Shown: positions 45,568-55,161 of the stretch, piece by piece
Numbering within the stretch: the first letter of the stretch is position 1
Layout: the number at the start of each line of letters is the position of its first letter
Assembly: GCA_949130485.1 (NCBI GenBank)
Contig: OX422201.1
Coordinates: forward strand, 1,180,016 to 1,244,015
Length of the DNA: 64,000 bases
Source of the DNA: Agelas oroides
Taxonomy: Eukaryota > Porifera > Demospongiae > Agelasida > Agelasidae
Direction of reading: 5' to 3'
Position numbers and translations under genes: made by a program
The notes under the pieces: generated by a model
Told to the model about the DNA's origin: nothing
The model's database searches: none
The model's input: the letters and a program-made list of their open reading frames with translations, nothing else

Positions 45568-46364
45568 GGTATAAAGACTAAATTGATCTAGCACTCATGG
45601 TGTAAACATAAGCTAGTCTTACTGGTCACTTGACTTATACTGTACTGATTATGCTGGAGTGACAACTATGGTGTAAATATAATTAAGTCGGCAGCTTACC
45701 AGGCTACAAATTTTCATATGTGGTGATAATAGAAGGTTGTACTCGGTTGTCTGCACTGAAAAGTGTGGATACTGGGCGTTGAAAATTGAGGCTACAGATC
45801 TTCACTTTAGTGCTGTAGTATTGCATTATCTGTAATTTTGACCTCATGCACTCCAAGCATGTGTGATGGCTAGTTCTAGTGCTTCAAGAGTTGAAGATGC
45901 TTTGGCCTTTCTGTTTAGCTAAATCTGTGACTGTGCAGTGTAAGACTGTGCTTCTAGGCTAATATGCATGATGCAGTATGCAACACATATGTAGTAGGGA
46001 ATTAAATAAATGCAGGGCATAGAAATGATTTTTTTTTGCATGTAGAAAAAGGTCAGTTGGTGTTCAGTCCAGTAAAATAGAGACACCACAACAACCAGCC
46101 ATTTGGCAAGATAATGGATCACCCAGACAACTGAAGCCTCTCAAACAGCCTCTTAGCAGGCAGACAGCAAGCACACCCATCCAAGACAATCAGAGGATGA
46201 ACTAACACACCAATCAGGGTGATGATGAACTAACTGATCGAGATGAAGTAATAGCAAGGACAAAGCCAAAGTGAACAGTCCTATATCCAGATGACAAGGA
46301 ATTTGACAAAGAAAACCGGATGACTCAGAAACACACGACACTTTCTTACAACTCTTTCTGTGCT

Positions 46365-47230
46365 GCCTATTCCCTGTATTGGTGTTGCCTATTCCCTGCA
46401 TTGGTGTTGCCTATTCCCTGTATTGGTGTTGCCTATTCTCTGTATTGGTGTTGCCTATTCCCTGTATTGGTGTTGCCTATTCCCTGTATTGGTGTTGCCT
46501 ATTCCCAGTATTGGTGTTGCCTATCTCCTGTATTGGTGTTGCCTATTCCCTGTATTGGTGTTGCCTATTCCCTGTATTGGTGTTGCCTATTCCCTGCATT
46601 GGTGTTGCCTATTCCCTGTATTGGTGTTGCCTATTCCCTGCATTGGTGTTGCCTATTCCCTGTATTGGTGTTGCCTATTCCCTGCATTGGTGTTGCCTAT
46701 TCCCTGCATTGGTGTTGCCTATTCCCTGCATTGGTGTTGCCTATTCCCTGCATTGGTGTTGCCTATTCCCTGCATTGGTGTTGCCTATTCCCTGCATTGG
46801 TGTTGCCTATTCTCTGCATTGGTGTTGCCTATTCCCTGCATTGGTGTTGCCTATTCCCTGCATTGGTGTTGCCTATTCCCTGCATTGGTGTTGCCTATTC
46901 CCTGCATTGGTGTTGCCTATTCCCTGCATTGGTGTTGCCTATTCCCTGCATTGGTGTTGCCTATTCCCTGCATTGGTGTTGCCTATTCCCTGCATTGGTG
47001 TTGCCTATTCCCTGCATTGGTGTTGCCTATTCCCTGCATTGGTGTTGCCTATTCCCTGCATTGGTGTTGCCTATTCCCTGCATTGGTGTTGCCTATTCTC
47101 TGCATTGGTGTTGCCTATTCCCTGCATTGGTGTTGCCTATTCCCTGCATTGGTGTTGCCTATTCCCTGCATTGGTGTTGCCTATTCCCTGCATTGGTGTT
47201 GCCTATTCCCTGCATTGGTGTTGCCTATTA
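46365..47230. repeat. 22-bp minisatellite, locus 2 left arm
   Basis: About 39 head-to-tail copies of a 22-base unit containing GGTGTTGCCTATTCCCTG. The variants TGTATT and TGCATT are not random: the T form dominates the outer part and the C form the inner part. The unit has no stop in any of the three plus frames, giving 298-316-codon artefactual frames. Confidence 0.95.
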
Positions 47231-47575
47231 TCTGTATTCGTGTTGCATTGGGGTGGAGCTGATCACGTGATCTGACCAATCAGATTCATGTTTAGATAGT
47301 GTTTCATGTGACTAGTATTTCTGCTCTTGACCAATCAGGTGAACTCTTTGATACGAGCTGCGGGATATATCGTAAACACGTACGAAACGGTAATGTGTGA
47401 TCACGTGACTTGGAGCACGTGGTATTGTGGTTTTCTGATATATCCCGCAGCTCGTATCAAAGAGTTCACCTGATTGGTCAAGAGCAGAAATACTAGTCAC
47501 ATGAAACACTATCTAAACATGAATCTGATTGGTCAGATCACGTGATCAGCTCCACCCCAATGCAACACGAATACA

Positions 47576-48116
47576 GATAATAGGCAACACCAATGCAGGG
47601 AATAGGCAACACCAATGCAGGGAATAGGCAACACCAATGCAGGGAATAGGCAACACCAATGCAGGGAATTGGCAACACCAATGCAGGGAATAGGCAACAC
47701 CAATACAGGGAATAGGCAACACCAATACAGGGAATAGGCAACACCAATACAGGGAATAGGCAACACCAATACAGGGAATAGGCAACACCAATACAGGGAA
47801 TAGGCAACACCAATACAGGGAATAGGCAACACCAATACAGGGAATAGGCAACACCAATACAGGGGATAGGCAACACCAATACAGGAGATAGGCAACACCA
47901 ATACTGGGAATAGGCAACACCAATACAGGAGATAGGCAACACCAATACAGGGAATAGGCAACACCAATACAGGGAATAGGCAACACCAATACAGGGAATA
48001 GGCAACACCAATACAGGGAATAGGCAACACCAATGCAGGGAATAGGCAACACCAATGCAGGGAATAGGCAACACCAATACAGAGAATAGGCAACACCAAT
48101 ACAGGGAATAGGCAAC
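47576..48116. repeat. 22-bp minisatellite, locus 2 right arm
   Basis: About 24 copies of the reverse complement of the left-arm unit, with the same inner (GCAGGG) and outer (ACAGGG) variant zoning mirrored. Confidence 0.95.
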
Positions 48117-48907
48117 ACAGAAAGAGTTGTAAGAAAGTGTCGTGTGTTTCTGAGTCATCCGGTTTTCTTTGTCAAATTCCTTGTCATCTGGATATAGGAC
48201 TGTTCACTTTGGCTTTGTCCTTGCTGTTACTTCATCTCGATCAATTAGTGCATCACCCTGATTGGTGTGTTAGTTCATCCTCTGATTGTCTTGGATGGGT
48301 GTGCTTGCTGTCTGCCTGCTAAGAGGCTGTTTGAGAGGCTTCAGTTGTCTGGGTAATCCATTATCTTGCCAAATGGCTGGTTGTTGTGGTGTCTCTATTT
48401 TACTGGACTGAACACCAACTGACCTTTTTCTACATGCAAAAAAAATCATTTCTATGCCCTGCATTTATTTAATTCCCTGCTACATATGTGTTGCATACTG
48501 CATCATGTATATTAGCCTAGAAGCACAGTCTTACACTGCACAGTCACAGATTTAGCTAAACAGAAAGGCCAAAGCATCTTCAACTCTTGAAGCACTAGAA
48601 CTAGCCATCACACATGCTTGGAGTGCATGAGGTCAAAATTACAGATATATGCAATACTATAGCACTAAAGTGAAGATCTGTAGCCTCAATTTTCAATGCC
48701 CAGTATCCACACTTTTCAGTGCAGACGAGTACAACCTTCTATTATCACCACATATGAAAATATGTAGCCTGGTAAGCTGCCGACTTAATTATATTTACAC
48801 CACAGTTGTCACTCCAGTATAATCAATACAGTATATATAAGTCAAGTGACCAGTAAGACTAGCTTATGTTTACACCATGAGTGCTAGATCAATTTAGTCT
48901 TTATGCC

Positions 48908-49066
48908 ATCAAAGATGATGCGGCTGGCTCACTCCAGCTTTGTGCTGGACAGATAGCAGACACCGAAGCTGCAATCCATTTCATGAGAGAGAGCTTCCAC
49001 GCTGAGAGCACAGAAGCTGTGTTGCTGGTGGATGCAAGCAAAGCCTTCAATTCCCTCAAATTATAG
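48908..49066 (+). pseudogene. reverse transcriptase fragment (non-LTR type)
   Basis: The frame reads SLQLCAGQIADTEAAIHFMR then EAVLLVDASKAFNSL. The second part matches reverse transcriptase motif A with its catalytic Asp (hhDxxxAFxxh), and the first is typical of the preceding fingers region in animal retroelements. A stop follows at 49064-49066, and nothing of motifs B-E is seen. The fragment begins exactly at the right edge of the palindrome. Confidence 0.65.
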
Positions 49067-49189
49067 GGAGGCTGCCTTACACAATACCATGCAGGCACGT
49101 GTGCCCACTTTGGTGATTTATGTCTAGTTTGTCTACTCCTGTTTCGTCTACTGTCATTTCGTCTACTCAACATTTTTACTTCTACTCTG

Positions 49190-49420
49190 TACTTATTCAG
49201 TCCCACCCACCACCCTTGTATCTCTCTATTTATTCAGTCCCACCCATCCTGACCCTTGTATCCTGTACTTATTCAGTCCCACCCACCCTGACCCTTGTAG
49301 CTCTGTACTTATTCAGTCCCACCCACCCTGACCCTTGTAGCTCTGTACTTATTCAGTCCCACCCACCCTGACCCTTGCATCTACTTATTCAGTCCCACCC
49401 ACCTAGCTCCCTGGTATCTC
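49190..49420. repeat. 40-bp tandem repeat (TTATTCAGTCCCACCCACC)
   Basis: About five to six copies of a 40-base unit including ATTCAGTCCCACCCACCCTG. The best copies are at 49271 and 49311, exactly 40 bases apart; the outer copies are degenerate. Confidence 0.85.
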
Positions 49421-49496
49421 TCTATTCAGCCGTAATGAATTATTGGTACACCCAGTTCTATATATGGACTTCAATTCTTGTTCTGTCTACTATCAG

Positions 49497-49533
49497 CCCT
49501 AACCCTAACCCTAACCCTAACCCTAACCCTAAC
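49497..49533. repeat. interstitial telomere-type (CCCTAA)n
   Basis: Six uninterrupted CCCTAA units on the plus strand, opposite in orientation to the TTAGGG runs at 35.8-36.0 kb. Confidence 0.95.
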
Positions 49534-50433
49534 CACACAACTAATTCCACCAGCAGCCCCACCCTCCTCCCTATACTTGCTACAATCAATCAATCAATCA
49601 ATCGTCACCTGCAGGAACGCAGCCAGCCCATGAGGGCTTATGAGACACTGTAGCTACTAAGTATTGATACATAAAAGTATACAGAAATGAAAAACGGAGT
49701 TCACTAAGGAGTGTTCATGCATTATACATGAAGGAGTGAGAGGGGAGAGAGAGGACTGTTTTTTTTTTGTTTTTTTTTGTGTTTTGTTTGGATGACTGCA
49801 GTAGGCACAAGAGCCCGGGGATCCAACCACACACGATAAAAGGTACACAAATGTAAATTATAGCAGGATGCTGTTTTGATTGTTCGTAGTTCGGAAGTAC
49901 AGCCAGCCATCTTATTGGTCAGTTACATCGAAATGCATGAGAGGGTCGGTACTTTTCAGCTTGTAGTAGTCAAGTCAAGATCAATGTTCTCTACATCGCC
50001 ATGAAGACTGGTGTATAGTGGTTGCTGTCCAGAGTAAAGAGACCCTTGGAGCCATACATGAAAATCAATGCCTCAAGGTGAGTAAAATAATTATTGTTGA
50101 CTATTTGCTGTTTGCAGAGGTGGTGAGCATTGTGCATCTAATACGAGTGTCTGCAAGTCAAGTTTATGTATACTGTAACAGCATATAATAATGGCCTTCA
50201 GTTTGCCGACTTTGTGTTTGTGGCTATATAAACGATTTGTTGTGCTTATTTCAGTTAAACACTGCATGTATTTCTTGTCTCATTTATAGGCTGAAAGAGC
50301 ATCCTACATAAATCTAACATTTATTTCAGTTTTGGTTTGAATTTCGTGGCTGCGTGTTTGGTTTCGCTGCATGCTGACCGAGTTGACAGAACTCGGACAG
50401 CGTCGCGTCGCCGTCACTGTGTGGACTGAGTTA
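49534..50433. other. non-coding stretch between the telomere-type repeat and a hAT-like element
   Basis: I see no coding signal. There is a short (ATCA)n at 49586-49605 and T-rich stretches at about 49760. Near the right end, pieces resembling the following 18-bp minisatellite appear (GAGTTGACAGAACTC, GTCACTGTGTGGAC). Confidence 0.4.
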
Positions 50434-50891
50434 TAGGGTTGGGCGGATTATGCTCCATTTTTTACCCATTATGCTATTCCAATATGCTCAAAATTGTACC
50501 AATTATGCTTATAATTATGCCCAAAATTTGCCTATTATGCTCAAACAATGCCCATTATTTCAGGAAGGAACAAACTTGTATGTTCAAATATTGAAACAGG
50601 ATGGCAGTTCATCGACCATTGTAGTCACCCCGTTCCGCAAGAGTGGGTGTGGCCACGCTAACATCATGGAAAGTTCAATGACAATGTAGAACACCTGACT
50701 TTGCGATTGTTCCCTCACTTCGCCGCTTACCAACAGGGCATGGGACGAGATACTTCACGGTCTGGGATGAAACTACCAGTCTACCACAAATACATTATGC
50801 TCAAAATGTACCTATTATTCCCGCATAATGCTCAATGCTTTCTGGTACCTATTATTCCCAAAATTATGCCAGCATAATCCGCCCAACCCTA
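50434..50891. mobile_element. 458-bp hAT-like MITE with 8-bp target duplication
   Basis: The terminal inverted repeats are TAGGGTTGGGCGGATTATGC and its reverse complement (CATAATCCGCCCAACCCTA). CTGAGTTA stands directly before (50426-50433) and after (50892-50899), a perfect 8-bp target duplication as made by hAT transposases. The interior is rich in ATTATGC units and encodes no transposase. Confidence 0.85.
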
Positions 50892-50899
50892 CTGAGTTA

Positions 50900-51385
50900 C
50901 CGTCAGTTGACGGAGTTGTCGCTGTTGACTGAGTTTACTGTCATGTTGACGGAGTTGTCGCTGTTGACTGAGTTACCGTCAGTTGTCGCTGTTGACGGAG
51001 TTGTCACTGTTGACGGAGTTGTCACTGTTGACAGAGTTGTCACTGTTGACGGAGCTGACGCTGTTGACGGAGTTGTCACTGTTGACGGAGTTGTCACTGT
51101 TGACGGAGTTGACGCTGTTGACGCAGTTGACAGAGTTGTCGCCGTGACGCTGTTGACAGAGTTGTCACTGTTGACCCGACCGGCTGTTGACGGAGTTGAC
51201 GCTGTTGATGGAGTTGTCACTGTTGACGGAGTTGTCACTGTTGACGGAGTTGTCACTGTTGGCGGAGTTGACGCTGTTGACGGAGTTCTCGCTGTTGACG
51301 GAGTTCTCACTGTTGACAGAGTTGTCGCTGTTGACAGATGTGTCCCTGTTATTAACATCGTTGACGGAGTTGACGGAGTTGATGA
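50900..51385. repeat. 18-bp minisatellite (GTTGACGGAGTTGTCACT)
   Basis: About 26 copies of an 18-base unit with variants. Because 18 is a multiple of three, several frames are open on both strands (VDGVVT- or TELSLL-type repeats). These have no start context, splice logic or family match. The hAT-like element is inserted at the left edge of the array. Confidence 0.9.
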
Positions 51386-51434
51386 TGTCATATGATGTAA
51401 CCATTGACCAATCAAATTGAAGTTTTGAAATCCA

Positions 51435-51740
51435 CTGCTGTGTTGCCTATTCTAATACTGGTGTTGCCTATTCGTGTTGCTAATACTGGTGTTGCCTATT
51501 CTAATACTGGTGTTGCCTATTCTAATACTGGTGTTGCCTATTCCCAATACTGGTGTTGTCTATTCTAATACTGGTGTTGCCTATTCGTGTTGCTAATACT
51601 GGTGTTGCCTATTCTAATACTGGTGTTGCCTATTCTAATACTGGTGTTGCCTATTCTAATACTGGTGTTGCCTATTCCTAATACTGGTGTTTCCAATTCC
51701 CAATACTGGTGTTTCCCATTCTAATACTGGTGTTGCCTGT
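51435..51740. repeat. TGTTGCCTATTC minisatellite, locus 3
   Basis: Units of about 21-22 bases containing TACTGGTGTTGCCTATTC, in reverse orientation to locus 1. It borders GCGTGGGCGAGCAAGCTGACC, the reverse complement of the sequence next to locus 1. Confidence 0.93.
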
Positions 51741-51877
51741 TCATTTACTGCAACATACGTATTGCGTGGGCGAGCAAGCTGACCAATCAGGTGAACTTTT
51801 TGATAAGAGCTGCGGTACTGTAGGGTTTTCTCGTAATAGAACGATTGTGACCAAGTGACTGTCTCCTGTGAGAGGTT

Positions 51878-52454
51878 CAGAAAGGTATGCCCACAGTGCA
51901 GTGTAATACCGTAGTGCATGCAATGGAGTTCAATAGGTGTATGCGTCTGAGAAAGGTATGCCCACAGTGTAATACCGTAGTGCACGTGAAGAGGTGCCTT
52001 CGCATCGAAGAAAAGGAAAGCACGGTGCACTGCCGTTGGGGAGCCTGATAACGCAATGAAACGTAGAAAAGCGTTACTGTCTGAGGAAGAGTTATTAGTG
52101 ACGAAACAGAGAGACAAATTCCGCAAAGCGAGTAAGAGAGCTTCTGAAACATGTCAGCAGACTTTGCACAGACAAGAACAGAATCGAACACATATGGCAA
52201 GCATGAAAGCTTCTGAAACATTTGAACAGACTGTACACAGGCAACAGCAGGATAGAGTACATAAAGCAAGCATAAGAGCCACCGAAACATTTGAACAGAC
52301 TGTACACGATAGTCGTTCAGCTTTCGTTGCTGCATTCCCTGAAACCCCACCAGTCGAATTTGGGAGGTTTCATCTGCCAGCCACTACTGCACCATGGATG
52401 CTGGTGCTGGACATGGGTCCATCCACGTCATCGATATTCTCTATCTCCTCATGA
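51878..52454 (+). pseudogene. Helitron-like N-terminal ORF remnant with RASET-type repeats
   Basis: The first part (51878-52050) keeps two degenerate copies of the CPQC zinc-ribbon unit. From 52056 a 132-codon frame reads MKRRKALLSEEELL, RDKFRKASKRASET, then three repeats of the form [RK]ASETxEQTxHRQ, and ends after FAAFPETPP-like and Ser-rich sequence at 52452-52454. The repeats match those in the broken copy at 34.4 kb and are typical, from memory, of the region preceding the Rep/helicase part in Helitron-type proteins of invertebrates. No nuclease or helicase motif follows, so it is a truncated copy. Expression is not expected, though the frame is intact. Confidence 0.55.
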
Positions 52455-55161
52455 CTCCTTTTTTTAGCCATTCTAACTCTTTTCACATCTACCCTACGTG
52501 CAATACCCTTTTATACTACTATTATTGCTAAGTCATAACTTAGTCACTGTGCTGTGTCATGTGTGTATAAATAGTAACAATGATGTATTGCTGGTCTAAA
52601 TATAGTATAATTTACCATGATGTAATGACCACAATGCAATGTCATATTGCATAGCTGTGTTAATATCAAAAACCGTGCCATATCAACTCGAGACAGTGAT
52701 CGATTCTAGTTAACACACAAGTACAATCACATGCACTGCTGCGCCGAGGGTTTGGCACTTCAGTGCCTTTCATTTGATAAAGTAGCCCAGGAAAATATCT
52801 ATGTGCAACAAAGTGATACCAGGAGCGTATGAGTGGCAAAGCTCCTGGCTATATATAGCTACATTCAAATTCAGGGAAGAGAGCTATGACTACACGTTCT
52901 ATCTGGAAGAGATGGTCCTTCCTAGCAGTGCAAAAAATCTCTGTGAAATCTTTTTTAGTATTTAAATATATAGCACACAGGCCAGAGGAAGCAAGTTGAG
53001 TGCAGATTGGTTAGTGTTGTACATGGTGCATCTACCACATATATCTGTTGGGGCTTCATGGACACTCTTAGTCTTATTGGTATTGTCACGAATTTGTGGC
53101 AGGTCATCACCAGTAGGCACTGCATGTATTAACACAGGAAAGGTATCATAGCTGCCAAGGGGGGGGAGCTTCAGGTGTAAGACTGCAATAGTGGTTCCAT
53201 GGGCAGATAGAGAGATTGAAGAAGGAAAGGGGACACAGAGTGGAGATTGCTGTGCACGTAGTATGTGGCTGGCTGTGCACATAGCGAACAGCATTGTAGG
53301 AGGCTCTGGGGGCATGCTCCCCCCCCCCCCCCCCCCCCCCCCTCAGGGCGATTAAGGCATGGGATTTAGTTTTCACGTAATGTCAACGTAAATCTCACGT
53401 GACTAACAGAAGTTCTTTTTTTTTTTTTTTTTTTTTTTGAGATAAGCAAAAAATGAACCAAGTGAAAATACAACTGGAGGAACAGATATAAAACAAAAGT
53501 CATGATGGACAGATAAAAATAATAAGTGACAGGGAAGAGGTTTGTGTTCATGAGTTAAACATCAGGTGAAATGTTCGATTCGGCGTTAACGAGGTCGACC
53601 GCTGTCGGAATTCTGATGGCATGTCCGCACGACGATCGAGCTCCTCTGATGGACTGGATAGCAGAACGTAGGAGGGAGAAAGCCAGACTACAGCGCAGCC
53701 AGCACAGTGTGCTGCTGTAGGGATGATCCCATTTTGAGGCAAGCAAGGAGGCTCTTTTGTAGAACGTGCTGGCTTCGTTAGCAAGTCCTCCCGTGGCGGA
53801 GGGTGGTGAATGAGGCGTGATATCGCTCGCGCGCGCGTACTTACCGTATATTCTAAATTTATGTACGCGCGTTACAATTTTCACTGGAAACAGCCACGAT
53901 TAGATGTGTATTTTTCCAGCCAAAAATAGAGTTCAGCAGCTATGTACACGAAGCGGTTTAATGACCAAAGTGCTATAAAATGGACAACGCAGGTCCGGAT
54001 GGAGAGCTTTTTTGGATAGCGGCCGCTGTCGTAAGTATACAGAAGTTAATAATTGTGTGATACGATCAAGTTAGCGAAAAACATACTATTTGTCAAAAAG
54101 CAAGAGGAACTTTTCAAAAACGCCTTCGTCCGGACCTCGAAAATGTTACGAATTGTCTATTTGCGTTGCCGTTCTTCCCTCCCGGTTGCTCGCGGAAGCG
54201 GAATTTGGCTCGGGAAAATTCGCGAACTTTGACCACGCGTGCACGACCGCTCCTTAGAGATATCTCGTTGCTTCTCGCTGTGCAAGTTTGTGTCGTGCCT
54301 CTCGACTCATCTTCCGTGTTTTGCAGCTGTAGCCTAACACACGCAGCCACTGCGAGTTGTTCCGTTTGGATCTCTGACCACGCCCATTTCCGTATCCGGG
54401 CGTAACCGTAAAATGCGAGCGAGGTATAGTGGCTTTCTACGTCGTGCTCAGCGACTATATCGTTGTATTACCCCGGTGAATGAAGTATGCGGCCTGTAAG
54501 CTGTACGTAGGACGCAGAAGCGTGGTCTTTATAGGCCGTTCAACGGTTGAGCGCTTCAACTGCAAGTGACCTTTGTACTCTGTACTGCCGACTGTGCGCG
54601 CGTGGGAACTGTTTGTGTCGAGGCGCCAGCAGAAGAACGACAAACAGAACAATCGGATACGGCTTCAAGGATTGCTTACCATCAGAGAATACCAAAACTT
54701 TCTGGAAGAAGGTAAGGTTATTGTTGGTGGTGCTTTTGTAGCGTGCGTAGTGTCTCACGCTATCCTATATCTATGGTTTTTGGCATCATGCAGGAATACT
54801 GTAGGAGGCTGCTGGTTCTTCCAGATACTTTCATGTATACTACCTTCAGTTGAATTAGTATAGTAAGTTTGGTAGCGAGAAACCGTCGTCTTCTGCTCCG
54901 CCTTCAACGATATACTCTTAATATTTGAATATTAGCTTAATTGATATTAGTGGTAATTGGTAGCCACGCCCACAAATACGGTTTCCATGGTACTGTACGT
55001 GCAGCTTAGAGCTTCGTATATACACAAATTAAGTTTCATCTGGTCTTTCAGATTTCCATACACACTATTGATTTTTGAAATACCTGTGTACCTAGTGTAA
55101 AAATAACATGTCCCATGCCTTAGTTCGCCTCCCCCCCCCCCCCCCCCCCCAAATTACACCC
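52455..55161. other. 2.7-kb region without supported genes
   Basis: It contains a poly-C run (about 53320-53342) next to GGGGGCATGC, a poly-T run (53417-53438) and a CpG-richer stretch (53800-54650) that could be a promoter. A possible first exon (53980-54030, MDNAGPDGELFWIAAAV before a GTAAGT donor) was noted, but no matching second exon could be found. A second poly-C run is at about 55132-55151. Confidence 0.4.

Larger units (their letters stand above)
45568..48907. repeat. 3.3-kb giant palindrome with minisatellite in both arms
   Basis: The left arm (45568-47371) and right arm (47437-48907) are reverse complements through unique flanking DNA, the 22-bp minisatellite and the inner segment ending CTGCGGGATATATC. 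The spacer is 65 bases. The outer unique parts match closely, with small indels. For example, the sequence next to ATAAAGACTAAATTGATC matches on both sides. The minisatellite is longer on the left (46365-47230) than on the right (47576-48116), so array lengths changed after the inversion-duplication. The spacer shares GGTAATGTGTGATCACGT with about 34000. Confidence 0.92.

Noticed and set aside
46320-47275. Three overlapping frames of about 300 codons rich in Cys, Trp, Leu and Pro
   Set aside because: They are the 22-bp minisatellite read in three frames; the repeat period explains the openness.
47533-48158. Three overlapping minus-strand frames of about 190-206 codons
   Set aside because: Mirror copy of the same minisatellite in the right arm of the palindrome.
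49375-49653. 92-codon frame with (PN)n
   Set aside because: CCCTAA telomere-type repeat and the 40-bp repeat in translation.
50835-51415. Val/Asp/Gly- and Thr/Ser/Pro-rich frames on both strands
   Set aside because: Product of an 18-bp minisatellite, a multiple of three; open on both strands and without splice or start support.
53980-54030. Possible first exon MDNAGPDGELFWIAAAV before a GTAAGT donor
   Set aside because: No acceptor downstream continues phase 0 without a stop that I could find; not enough to call a gene.
54547-54863. Three open frames of 60-96 codons in a CpG-rich stretch
   Set aside because: The frame with WELFVSRRQQ has an in-frame stop at 54567 and no acceptor after it; no family match strong enough.
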